Translations under genes and position numbers: made by a program | Assembly: GCF_018130785.1 (NCBI RefSeq) | Contig: NZ_JAFCJT010000007.1 | Span: forward strand, 124,001 to 188,000 | Reading direction: 5' to 3' | Length of the DNA stretch: 64,000 bases | Origin: Bradyrhizobium liaoningense | Lineage (GTDB): Bacteria; Pseudomonadota; Alphaproteobacteria; Rhizobiales; Xanthobacteraceae | In this document: positions 17,058 to 25,593 of the stretch, in pieces | Layout: each line of letters begins with the position of its first letter | Numbering within the stretch: the first letter of the stretch is position 1 | The notes under the pieces: model-generated | Databases searched by the model: none | What the model was told of the DNA's origin: nothing | What the model saw: the letters and a program-made list of their open reading frames with translations, nothing else

Positions 17058-19654
17058 TCAACGTCCAGGCCACCCGCAAGTCCACCGTCGAGACTGCCCC
17101 CGGCCGCGAGGACTACGAAGAGAAGCAGGATCGCAGCCGCCGCTTCGTGCCGCTGATCTTCTTGCTCATCGTCGGATCCTGCACAGCCTACCTCAAGAGC
17201 TTCCTGCCAATGAAGCTGGGGGCCAGCGAGGACCGTGAAAAGGTCCGCGGCTCGGGCGAGGAGGAGAACCTCAAGGAGGACGCGCTCGCGGCGGCCGAGG
17301 AACCCGCGGAGGAGCAGCCTGAGCCGCCCCGGTCGTCGGACTGGACCGAGGAGGGCAGGATCGTCGCGCGCGGCGAGGAGGAGCGCGCCGTAGGCGGCGG
17401 TGCGACCGATTTCAGCGCCCGGGCGCGCACCGACAAGCCCGAGCTGAACAAGGGATCCGGGGCGAGTCCGAAGGTCGCAAACGACAACCACCGGCCTCGC
17501 CAGGAGGACTCCGGCTCCGGTGGTGGCAGTGGCGGTGGTGGCGGAGGAGGCGGAGGTGGAGGCGGAGGCGGAGGCGGAGGCGGAGGAGGTGGCGGAGGAG
17601 GTGGCGGCGGCGACAGACCGCGTGACCCGCCGGCGCCGGATCACCGCAACCGCGCGCCCCGCGTCTCGGGCGCGGTGCATCTTCCTGACGTGGTGGCCTG
17701 CCATGGGCTGGCGATATCGATGGCGGCGCTGCTGGCCGGCGCCACAGATGCGGACGGCGACAATCTGACCGTGGTCGGCATCTTCTCTTCCTCTGGCTCT
17801 CTGGTCCGCACCGAGGACGGCTGGGAATTCGACCGCGCGCCGAACATGCTCGGCGAGGTCAAGCTGACCTACGCGATCAGCGACGGCTCCCACATCGTCA
17901 TGCAGACAGCCTACTTCAATGTGGTTGAGGCGCCGCCCATAGTCGGGACCGAGAGCGACGACATCCTGCTCGGCACCCAGTGCGCCGAAACCATCGCGGG
18001 ACTCGGCGGGGACGACAACATCGACGCCAGAGGCGGCAACGACCGGATCTCGGGCGGGGCCGGCGACGACCACATTTTGGCGGGCGCGGGCCACGACGTG
18101 GTCTATGCGGGCGACGGCAACGACATCGTGTTCGCGGGCACGGGCAACGACGTGGTGTTCGGCGGCACCGGCGACGACCGTCTGTGGGGCGACGAAGGCG
18201 ACGACACCCTGCTGGGCGAGGAGGGAGACGACCACCTCGACGGCGGCGCGGGCCGCGACATCCTGCTTGCGGGAGCCGGCGACGACACCCTTGAGGGCGG
18301 CGACGGCCACGACCACCTCGACGGCGGCGAGGGCGCGGACCGGATGTCCGGCGGGAGCGGCAACGATATCATCGCCGACGGCGGCGGAAACGACCTCGTA
18401 ACAGGCGGCGCGGGGAACGATATCGTAATGGCGGCCGCCGATGCCGCGGACGACAGCTTCGCCGGCGGCGCCGGCGTAGACACGCTGGACTATTCATCGG
18501 CTACGCGTTCGATCGGAGTGGATCTGGGCTCGGGTACCGCCTCCGGCACCGACATCGGCAACGACGCAATCGCGGAGTTCGAGATCGTCATCGGCGGCGC
18601 GGGCGACGATACCCTCACGGCCGCCGGATCGGCTTCAGCCTCGATTGACGGCGGCGGCGGAAACGACGTCGTGGCCGGGGGCGCCGGCGACGACACGCTG
18701 ACCGGCGGGACCGGGAACGACACGATCTCGGACGGCGGCGGATCCGACGCGGTCGCCGGCGGCGGTGGAAACGACTTGGTTCTCGCTGTCGCCGATGCTG
18801 CGAACGACAGCCTCGACGGCGGTGCCGGGACCGACACGCTCGACTATTCCTCGGCCATCAGGAAGATCGCCGTGAACCTCGCCTCGGGCCGGGCCTCCGG
18901 CGAGGACATCGGCGAGGACGCGATCGCGGAGTTCGAGATCGTCGTCGGCGGCGCGGGCGACGACGTCATCACCGGGAGTGCGGGGGTCGACACTCTTGCC
19001 GGCGGGGACGGCAACGACACCATCGCCGACGGCGGCGGAGCCGACAAGGTGGACGGCGGCTTCGGCGACGACGTCGTGCTGGCGTCGGTCGACGGCGCCG
19101 ACGACGCCTATGATGGCAATTCGGGCCAGGACACCCTGGACTATTCGGCGACCACCGTCACCGTCACCATCGATCTGCGCAGCGGCACCGCCATGGGACG
19201 CGAGATCGGCAAGGACCTGATCGAAGGTTTCGAGGAGATCATCGCGGGCTCGGGCGACGACGTGATCATCGCCGGCAGCGGCCCGGTGGTCCTGACCGGC
19301 GGCGCCGGCGACGACTGCTTCCAGTTCGAGCGCGACGAGGATGACCGCCAGCAGCAGGACGTGGTGAAGAAGATCACCGACTTCACGGTCGGCGACAAGA
19401 TCGTGGCCGCGACCTATCAGATTACGATCAAGGAAGGCGGCGACGCCGAGGAGCAGGTCGCCGACCTGTTCGAACAGATCTACCTCGAGGAAAACGACGG
19501 CGGCCATAATCGCCCAGTGCGCTTCCGCTTCGAGGAGCTCGCCAACAGCAAGTACACCGCCATCGACGTCCATTACGGCAACGACGACGGAGACGGCATG
19601 ACGATCGAGGTCGCCGGCCACCACCATCTGCAATTCTCATCGATCCATCCCTGA
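17054..19654 (+). CDS. RTX protein with N-terminal membrane segment, poly-Gly linker and cadherin-like domain
   Basis: The 866-residue protein has a basic cytoplasmic-looking N-terminus and one hydrophobic segment (FVPLIFLLIVGSCTAYL, ~31-47). A Glu/Ala-rich stretch (~58-115) and 27 consecutive glycines (160-186) follow. A cadherin-like or VCBS-like beta domain lies at ~197-295. RTX repeats run from ~300, including three ~100-residue units, each with a DTLDYS segment followed by a degenerate calcium-binding part. The C-terminal ~90 residues resemble RTX secretion ends. Its gene sits between the exporter and adaptor genes and overlaps the exporter by 4 bases, so co-production is certain. It could be a second secreted substrate, a surface-anchored docking partner for the peroxidase, or a secretion accessory. 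No described component occupies this slot to my knowledge. Confidence 0.8.
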   Translation: MINVQATRKSTVETAPGREDYEEKQDRSRRFVPLIFLLIVGSCTAYLKSFLPMKLGASEDREKVRGSGEEENLKEDALAAAEEPAEEQPEPPRSSDWTEEGRIVARGEEERAVGGGATDFSARARTDKPELNKGSGASPKVANDNHRPRQEDSGSGGGSGGGGGGGGGGGGGGGGGGGGGGGGGGGDRPRDPPAPDHRNRAPRVSGAVHLPDVVACHGLAISMAALLAGATDADGDNLTVVGIFSSSGSLVRTEDGWEFDRAPNMLGEVKLTYAISDGSHIVMQTAYFNVVEAPPIVGTESDDILLGTQCAETIAGLGGDDNIDARGGNDRISGGAGDDHILAGAGHDVVYAGDGNDIVFAGTGNDVVFGGTGDDRLWGDEGDDTLLGEEGDDHLDGGAGRDILLAGAGDDTLEGGDGHDHLDGGEGADRMSGGSGNDIIADGGGNDLVTGGAGNDIVMAAADAADDSFAGGAGVDTLDYSSATRSIGVDLGSGTASGTDIGNDAIAEFEIVIGGAGDDTLTAAGSASASIDGGGGNDVVAGGAGDDTLTGGTGNDTISDGGGSDAVAGGGGNDLVLAVADAANDSLDGGAGTDTLDYSSAIRKIAVNLASGRASGEDIGEDAIAEFEIVVGGAGDDVITGSAGVDTLAGGDGNDTIADGGGADKVDGGFGDDVVLASVDGADDAYDGNSGQDTLDYSATTVTVTIDLRSGTAMGREIGKDLIEGFEEIIAGSGDDVIIAGSGPVVLTGGAGDDCFQFERDEDDRQQQDVVKKITDFTVGDKIVAATYQITIKEGGDAEEQVADLFEQIYLEENDGGHNRPVRFRFEELANSKYTAIDVHYGNDDGDGMTIEVAGHHHLQFSSIHP
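17531..17611 (+). repeat. 81-bp GGN tract encoding 27 glycines
   Basis: This is a run of Gly codons (GGC, GGA, GGT, GGA in short tandem patterns) inside the RTX gene, interrupted by no other codon. Such low-complexity tracts readily change length by slippage. In-frame changes would only alter linker length, but single-base slips would truncate the protein. Confidence 0.85.
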
Positions 19655-19666
19655 GGAAGTGAAGCC

Positions 19667-21022
19667 ATGAAGCATGTCGATGTATCCGAACTCGTCCGCC
19701 CGGAGCATCCTGCCATGGACGCGCCTCGCGAACGGCCGTTGCGACTGTGGCCGCGCATCGTCGCCGGCATCTTGCTGAGCGCGCTGCTGGTCGCCGGTTG
19801 CGGCGGCTGGGCGGCCTGGGCGATGCTGGAGGGCGCGGTGGTCGCCGCCGGCACGGTCAAGGTCGATCAGAACCTCAAGGAGGTACAGCACCGCGACGGC
19901 GGCATCGTCAAGACGCTGTCGGTGCGCCAGGGCGACCAGGTTCGCGAAGGCCAGGTACTGGCGACCCTCGACGACGTCCAGATCAAGGCCGAGCATCTGA
20001 TCGTGCGCGCTCAGTTGGTAGAGGCACTCGGGCGCCGCGCCCGCCTGATGGCCGAACGCGACAACCTGACGTCGGTCGAATTTCCCGACGACATGCACGC
20101 CTTATTCCCCTCAACCGCTGGATCGGTAATCCACGGCGAGGCCCGTCTGTTCGCCGGCAACAAGACCGCACGCGACAGCCAGAAGGAGCAGCTCGAGCTC
20201 AGCATTGCCCAGACCGGCGAGGAGATCAGGGGCATGGCGGCCCGCCTCGCCGCCAAGGAGGAGGAGGGCAGGCTCGTCGGCGCCGAGCGCGAGAAGTTAC
20301 AGTCGCTGTTCGAGCGCAAGATCGTCGAGTACCAGCGCGTCTATACCTCCCAGCGCGACTACGCCCGCATCATGGGCGAGCAGGGCGAGATCCAGGCGAG
20401 CATCGCCCGTGCCAAGGTGAGGACCAGCGAGATCCGCGTGCAGATCATCGCCGTGGACCAGAACGCTTCGACCGAGGCCCAGAAGGACCTGCGCACGGTG
20501 GAGGCGCGCATCGCCGAGCTTCAAGAGCGCAAGCTCGCCATCGAGGACCGGCTGTCGCGCACCGAGATACGTTCCCCCGCGTCCGGCTATATCAACGAAC
20601 TGTTCGCCTACACGGTGGGCGGCGTCATCACTCCGGCAGCCAAGATCGCGACCGTGGTGCCGGAGAATGCCGACCTCAAGTTCGAGATTCGCGTTTCGCC
20701 GGCCGACATCGACCAGGTGAGGGTCGGACAGCCGGCACGCATCCGCCTCTCCGCCTTCAACCGCACCACCACGCCGGAGCTGAAGGGCAAGGTCGCGATG
20801 GTGTCGCCGGCCTCGGCCCGGGATCCGTCCAACGGCCAGGAGCACTACATCGCCCACGTCCGCCTGCTTCCAGCCGAGGAGGACCTGATACAGTACAAGG
20901 GACTGAAGCTCGTTCCCGGCATGCCGGCGGAGGTCTTCGTCTCGACCCAAGAGCGTACCGCTGCCTCCTATCTGGCCAAGCCCGTCACCGACCAGATGAC
21001 CCGCGCCTTTCGGGAGCGCTGA
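19667..21022 (+). CDS. HlyD-family periplasmic adaptor of type I secretion (PrtE-like)
   Basis: This 451-residue membrane-fusion protein has a single N-terminal transmembrane helix (~26-46). A biotinyl-lipoyl-like half motif (GGIVKTLSVRQGDQVREGQ), long periplasmic coiled coils (~120-300), the second lipoyl half (IRSPASGYINELF) and a C-terminal beta-barrel region follow. It would bridge the ABC exporter at 15300 and an outer-membrane TolC-type channel. It is encoded 12 bases after the RTX gene and ends the clear secretion operon. The family assignment is secure. Which substrates it serves is inferred from context. Confidence 0.93.
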   Translation: MKHVDVSELVRPEHPAMDAPRERPLRLWPRIVAGILLSALLVAGCGGWAAWAMLEGAVVAAGTVKVDQNLKEVQHRDGGIVKTLSVRQGDQVREGQVLATLDDVQIKAEHLIVRAQLVEALGRRARLMAERDNLTSVEFPDDMHALFPSTAGSVIHGEARLFAGNKTARDSQKEQLELSIAQTGEEIRGMAARLAAKEEEGRLVGAEREKLQSLFERKIVEYQRVYTSQRDYARIMGEQGEIQASIARAKVRTSEIRVQIIAVDQNASTEAQKDLRTVEARIAELQERKLAIEDRLSRTEIRSPASGYINELFAYTVGGVITPAAKIATVVPENADLKFEIRVSPADIDQVRVGQPARIRLSAFNRTTTPELKGKVAMVSPASARDPSNGQEHYIAHVRLLPAEEDLIQYKGLKLVPGMPAEVFVSTQERTAASYLAKPVTDQMTRAFRER

Positions 21023-21025
21023 GGC

Positions 21026-21319
21026 ATGACGAATTTACCCACCGACACACCGAGGACGGCATCGACCGCCGAGGTGGCCGCGGGGGGTCCTTACGTTAAC
21101 CTTTCAGCGAAGGGGAGCGTCGGAAACCGCGAACCGGCGACATTCGGCGGGGTTTCGGAGGCCTTCCGGCCCAGCACCGCAGCCCGGGCATCTTGCCACA
21201 CCTCCGGAATATCCAAGGACGGATTCCACGAATTGGTATTTTCTTTCGGGCTCGGGGATTTTTTCTTTCCTCGTGAATGCCTTGGAACCGTCGTTCTCCA
21301 CCGGCGGAAGTTTAAATGA
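21026..21319 (+). CDS. Doubtful short frame after the adaptor gene
   Basis: An ATG four bases after the adaptor stop opens a 97-codon frame with no recognisable domain. The preceding GCTGAGGC gives a passable ribosome-binding site. Its beginning (TNLPTDTPRTASTAEVA) is low in complexity. It could be the start of a gene broken by rearrangement or simply noncoding leader of the regulator at 21341. Confidence 0.25.
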   Translation: MTNLPTDTPRTASTAEVAAGGPYVNLSAKGSVGNREPATFGGVSEAFRPSTAARASCHTSGISKDGFHELVFSFGLGDFFFPRECLGTVVLHRRKFK

Positions 21320-21340
21320 TGGCTATTTTGGGTGGGTTTG

Positions 21341-22003
21341 ATGAGCGATATTACGATCGCGATTGTTGAGGACCAACCTTTGATGATGACGGCCCTCAAG
21401 ACCTTTCTTTCGGCGCCGACCGATTTCAAGATCGTCGCCTTCGGCGCCACCGCCGCCGACATGATCCGGCTGGCCCGTTTCCATGTCCCCAGGCTGATGA
21501 TTCTGAGCCCCTCCGTCCCCGACGAGACCTACGACGCCATCCGCACGATCCGCAACGTCCTGCCTGCGATCAAGATCGTCGCCTACACCTCCCAGCACGG
21601 CGTCGACCATGCGGTCCGGGCGCTCGACGCCGGCGCTCACGGCTACGTCCTCAAGCGCTCCTCGGCCGACGAGTTGATGGCCGCCGTTCGGGCCGTGCTG
21701 AAGGATGAGACCTATATCACCCAGGGCTTTGCGGTCCGGGTGATCGACGCGCTCCGCAACACCGACGTCCGCCACCGCGTCGCCGAGGCCATCAAGCTCA
21801 GTCAGCGCGAGGGACAGATTGTCCGGCTGCTGCTGCGTGGCATGACCAACAAGGAAATCGCTGCGACGCTTCGCATCACCGAAAAGACGGTCAAGCACTA
21901 CATGACCGAGCTGATGCAGAAGATGCAGGCCAGGAACAGGGTCGAGGTCATCATCGCCGCCCAGAAGATGTCCGAGTACCGACTCCAGTCGCTCGACGCC
22001 TGA
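21341..22003 (+). CDS. NarL/LuxR-family response regulator lacking the phospho-acceptor Asp
   Basis: The 220-residue protein has a receiver domain (1-125) and a LuxR-type helix-turn-helix (~150-210; LSQREGQIVRLLLRGMTNKEIAATLRIT with the hallmark TVKHY). The acidic pocket (IVEDQ) and the conserved Lys region (YVLKRSS) remain. The usual phosphorylated Asp is Ser56 (LMILSPSVP), so classical phosphorylation is unlikely. Such pseudo-receivers act constitutively, by dimerisation or by ligand binding. A GTG nine bases upstream is an alternative start. Its position directly after the secretion operon suggests control of that locus, which is inference. Confidence 0.88.
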   Translation: MSDITIAIVEDQPLMMTALKTFLSAPTDFKIVAFGATAADMIRLARFHVPRLMILSPSVPDETYDAIRTIRNVLPAIKIVAYTSQHGVDHAVRALDAGAHGYVLKRSSADELMAAVRAVLKDETYITQGFAVRVIDALRNTDVRHRVAEAIKLSQREGQIVRLLLRGMTNKEIAATLRITEKTVKHYMTELMQKMQARNRVEVIIAAQKMSEYRLQSLDA

Positions 22004-22540
22004 AATAGGGAAAGGATTCGCGCTGCCCGCCCGGCCGGTTTAGTCCTTCCCGAATCCTGTTCGCATCGCTCCAGAAGGCGATATGCGCCGACAAGACCGA
22101 GCCCGATCCGGAGTCCCGGTTTTCGTCTCGAAAACGGGATCTCTCTCGTATCGATCAAATTGCAGAAGCCTCGTTTGCGGGACAAATAACGCGTTCGGTC
22201 CTGGTCGGGTTTGCGGACGTCATTCCCGTATCTCACTATCTTGCGCTAACATGGAACGAATTTCAGCATACAAAAATGGCAAAGCGGAAATTGCAAATAT
22301 GCTGAAGTCGCGCGGTCCCGGCACTTTCCCCTGGCCCCCCGAGGGACCCGGAAAGCAATAGGGGCGTCGCTGGTGCGCGTCTGACTGCAGTGCGTTGCCG
22401 CCCGTGCCGGGTGTGCCCGCCGCCTCCCGTTGTGCCCGGAGCGCCGTCATCCGCTATCCGTAGCGGCTTGCCTGTCCCGCGCGACCGGGCGCATCCTCTC
22501 TCGCACGGGTAGCAATCGTTCGAGTAGAGGAGCAGAACAG
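22004..22540. other. No gene seen; leader region of the DUF1269 gene
   Basis: There is a possible weak hairpin just after the regulator stop (GGATTCG near 22014 with CGAATCC near 22040). No coding signature is visible on either strand. The ribosome-binding site GAGGAGC for the next gene is at about 22528. Confidence 0.45.
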
Positions 22541-23071
22541 ATGAGTGACCTTGTCGTGATTGCATTTCCAACCGAGGCGAAGGCGGAGGAAGTTCGTCAA
22601 AAATTGCTGGCCATGCAGAAGGAGTATTTGATCGAACTCGGCGATGCCGTGATCGCGGTGAAAGACAGCAACGGAAACATCAAACTAAATCAACTGATCA
22701 ATACCACGGCTGCTGGTGCGGCTACTGGCGCCTTTTGGGGCACGCTGATTGGCTTGATCTTTTTAATGCCGCTTGCTGGTGCTGTCCTTGGCGTCGCGTC
22801 CGGCACACTCAGCGGATATTTAACGGATGTCGGCATCAACGACAAATGGATGAAAGAGACCGCTGCCGCCGTTCAACCCGGAACCGCGGCACTCTTCGTA
22901 CTGGTGCGCAAAGTCACGGCGGACAAGGTTCTTGAGAAGCTAAAAGGCGAAGGCGGCACGGTGCTAAAGACTTCTCTCGACCACACTAAGGAAGCAGCCT
23001 TGCAAGCGGCGCTGGCGGAGGTCAAAGCGGCGGTACCGGCGGCTTCGCCTCCTGATTTGCCGGGTGCTTGA
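22541..23071 (+). CDS. DUF1269 family membrane protein
   Basis: The 176-residue protein starts MSDLVVIAFPTEAKAEEV after a clear GAGGAGC site. The DUF1269 pattern is evident: an N-terminal ferredoxin-like segment, a glycine-rich hydrophobic hairpin (~52-90, with GAATGAFWGTLIGLIFLMPLAG) that likely inserts in the membrane, and a C-terminal segment with ALFVLVRKVTADKVLE. The family is widespread in rhizobia, often next to stress genes, and its biochemical role is unknown. It stands alone on this strand with the small genes downstream. Confidence 0.85.
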   Translation: MSDLVVIAFPTEAKAEEVRQKLLAMQKEYLIELGDAVIAVKDSNGNIKLNQLINTTAAGAATGAFWGTLIGLIFLMPLAGAVLGVASGTLSGYLTDVGINDKWMKETAAAVQPGTAALFVLVRKVTADKVLEKLKGEGGTVLKTSLDHTKEAALQAALAEVKAAVPAASPPDLPGA

Positions 23072-23426
23072 AACGATGGCGACCGCCTGCCGACGACCGC
23101 TCTCGGCATTACTGCAGCCCTCTCTGACGCAGTGACGCCGCGCCGGGGGCGGTCATTGGTGCAGTTCCGGTCCTTTGTGAGGGCCAGAGGCAAGTGCCGG
23201 GACCGCGCGACCGCGCCGTATGAATATATTTGCAATTCATCATACCGCGTTAAATTTAGTGCGATCCGTTCACGTGCCTGAGCCCGAGGCGCAGCGTTGA
23301 CCTAGATCAAGCCATTGATGGCGGTGACGTTCTTCTGAATGGAGAGGGCCGCGTGAGTGTCCGGCTGGGCTTGTTCTTTAATTCCCAGGATTTTGTTTTA
23401 TTTCGCCAAATGCGTGAGGGATGCAG
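23072..23426. other. Intergenic region holding a FixK/FNR box
   Basis: There is no gene. The notable content is the palindrome at 23297-23310, which probably drives the small gene at 23427. Confidence 0.5.
23297..23310. promoter_or_regulatory. FixK/FNR-type binding site
   Basis: TTGACCTAGATCAA matches the CRP/FNR-family FixK consensus TTGAN6TCAA, with both half-sites intact. In Bradyrhizobium such sites mediate low-oxygen activation. It lies 116 bases before the start codon at 23427, so a promoter about 40 bases downstream of the box would leave a leader of ~70 bases. Confidence 0.7.
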
Positions 23427-23615
23427 ATGTCGGACAATCCCATCGACGTGATCGAAGCCGCCATTCGCTCCGCCTTCACCATTTACCCAAAGGAAGACGA
23501 CCCGGATTGGAGAAGTCCGCACTGGATCAAGTCTGAAGAGTGCACGCACTTGGCACAGGGCATACTGCTGGAATTGCACGCAAAGGGATTTGAAATCGTG
23601 AAGAGGCAGACCTGA
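23427..23615 (+). CDS. Small conserved-looking hypothetical protein, probably oxygen-regulated
   Basis: The 62-residue acidic soluble protein starts MSDNPIDVIEAAIRSAF; an in-frame ATG six bases upstream is also possible. It contains WRSPHWIKSEECTHLAQGILLELHAKGFEI, an amphipathic helical pattern. I cannot name a family. Its position downstream of the FixK/FNR box argues that it is a real gene induced at low oxygen. Confidence 0.6.
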   Translation: MSDNPIDVIEAAIRSAFTIYPKEDDPDWRSPHWIKSEECTHLAQGILLELHAKGFEIVKRQT

Positions 23616-23903
23616 TAGATCGGCGGCGGGCCCGCGCAATTGGTCATTTGAAGCGACCAGATCTCGCGACGTGACACAGGCTCGACGCAGGCGGCCAAGG
23701 CGCGCCGCTCGACCGGCACCTTGCGGGCGTTACAATTCTTGCCCGTGCGCGCTTCCCAACTGCGACAGATGTCGCAGTAGATTTCTTTCGCGCGCCACCC
23801 TTTGTGTACGGGACCGCATAAAATTAAACCAGGAATGCGCGATGGCAAAAATCCTCGTTGGCGTTGTTGCGATGCACCGAACAACGTACGCTCGGCGAGC
23901 GGC

Positions 23904-24095
23904 TCAGGCTGTATGTCGAAGAGAACTTCCATAATGCTTGAAGAAGTTATCTAGCTTCACTGGTTCGCCGGTATCTCGCCAGAACAGTCTTTTACCGAGG
24001 CTGGCCGCCACTGCGAGGCGGTGGTGGCCGCCGATTAAAGTATGGTCATCGGATGCTGTTGCGATGATCTCGCCGTCTTCGTCCACGATTTTCAT
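23904..24095 (-). CDS. Small hypothetical protein
   Basis: The 63-residue frame starts MKIVDEDGEIIATASDD behind GGAGGCAGCAC, a good ribosome-binding site. It contains GGHHRLAVAASLGKRLFW and ends with FFKHYGSSLRHTA. The His pair and basic tail are notable, but no function follows. It is convergent with the 23427 gene. Confidence 0.55.
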   Translation of the reverse strand: MKIVDEDGEIIATASDDHTLIGGHHRLAVAASLGKRLFWRDTGEPVKLDNFFKHYGSSLRHTA

Positions 24096-24395
24096 GTGCT
24101 GCCTCCAATCCAGCGTGCGGTCAGGCCGCCGCGATGGTGCGCAATCTATCTAACCTTATGCGGGCTCTGGGCGTTCCAACCCATGAAGATCACGGCTTCC
24201 ATATTCGAATGCGCCACATCGCCGCCCTTTGTGTACCAACTGGCAAGGCCCGATTGCGGAGGGCGCGCGCCAGCACTCGACGGTCCCGGACCTGGAAGCC
24301 GCCCGGCGATGACAAATGGGCAAATTGTTTGTTGTGGATCAATTCCAAGGTGTCCAGACAGTCGTAAGCTGCGCCGAAAACGAGGGAGGTTCCAC

Positions 24396-24617
24396 ATGGC
24401 ATCAATCTTCTCGACGCCCCATCCAGAAAAATGCCCTCAATGTGGTTCTGGGTTGGTCCATCTAGAGTGGCGTGAGCGCGTCAATGCCCAAGAAATCCAT
24501 GATCTTTGGCATTGCTTTAACTGCAAAAGCGAGTTTGTCTCCGCCGCCACTCCTGATGAGAGAGAACCCTCGGTCGTCGAGATAACCAAGCCCTTCTTTA
24601 CGAGCCTAATAGTCTAA
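24396..24617 (+). CDS. Small zinc-ribbon protein
   Basis: The 73-residue protein starts MASIFSTPHPEKCPQCG after GAGGGAGG. CPQC near residue 13 and CFNC near residue 40 form a likely four-Cys zinc ribbon, and WHCFNCKSEF resembles rubredoxin-like ribbons. The C-terminus is short and hydrophobic. Proteins like this are abundant in Bradyrhizobium and uncharacterised. It stands alone. Confidence 0.65.
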   Translation: MASIFSTPHPEKCPQCGSGLVHLEWRERVNAQEIHDLWHCFNCKSEFVSAATPDEREPSVVEITKPFFTSLIV

Positions 24618-25593
24618 TCGACTGGCGTGGCTCGCGCTTTACTTGACGCCTTGACCGCCGACGCGCGCACGAGCCAAGCCGTCCCGGAGCAGCCAAGACA
24701 CGGGGCGGCGCTCGCCGGCGCTTACGGTGAAACTAGGGCCCACCCTTGGGCCAAGGCGGGATCCGGCTGGCGCGGACTTTTGCACAGCTATCAGTCGCTC
24801 AACGGATCGCGGGCAGCACGATCCGAGTGCCAAAGCGGTGTAAGCAACCATCGGATTCAGCCATGCTGACGCCAGTCCGACGGTATCCGCTTGCCGCAAT
24901 GCTGCGGTGCGGATCGTGCCGGCGGGTGAGGACGGGCATAGGCGCATTTGAGCGGGGCCGGCAAGGTGCGGCGACCCGGATTGGCCGCGCCCGCTACTGG
25001 TCGAGCGGCCCCTTCCAATCTGTAAAGTCATATACGGCCCACCATCGATGCAGTGTCTGCCCGCACGCTTTGCAATCGAAACGCCCGCTTGCCACGACCG
25101 GTCGCCTTATTTGGATAGCGCTGTGAAGCGCCCCGCAAAACAAGCAACTAAAAAAGACGCGCATTGGTCATCGATCCCCGGTCGAAGTGCACCCCGTGCG
25201 TTGGGCCAACTGGGTCGCCATAGTAAAAAGGGCAGTCTGTATCTTGGCAATTCAGGCCAAATATTTGTGAGTTCGCGCCAACGAGGGTTCTTGGTCGCGA
25301 TGCGGGCGCGGTGAGCCTGGGGTGCAGTGAGTGCACACAATTCACAAAGGACAAAAGGCCCGGCTGGGCCGGGCCCCATTGCACGCCACTCGCGTCGGTG
25401 ACTTGTGAGTTCAGAGGCCAAAGGACCAACCGATTGCGAGACGCTGGCTCACTGGCGAATCAGTACTGTAATTTTTCGACACAATTGAGGCCAACGACGG
25501 TCGTCCCCGAGCATCTCAAGCTCGGCACTTAGAGTTGCTTGCAAGTTTCCTTAGCGAAGAGAAGAGACTAGCCGCGTTCAACGACACTCTGAG
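24618..25593. other. Nearly 1 kb without a recognisable gene
   Basis: Several frames of 80-130 codons exist on both strands, but none shows a domain, a good start or convincing codon use. The only clear element is the minus-strand terminator at 25353-25375. The stretch may be decayed DNA within the island. Confidence 0.5.
25353..25375 (-). terminator. Rho-independent terminator of the sugar operon
   Basis: On the minus strand, GGCCCGG (25375-25369) pairs with CCGGGCC (25363-25357) and is followed directly by TTTT (25356-25353). It lies about 220 bases past the aldolase stop, at the end of the six-gene operon. Confidence 0.7.

Noticed and set aside
16763..18316. 517-codon minus-strand frame with Ser/Ala runs
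   Set aside because: Complement of the poly-Gly tract and RTX repeats; artefact of codon bias.
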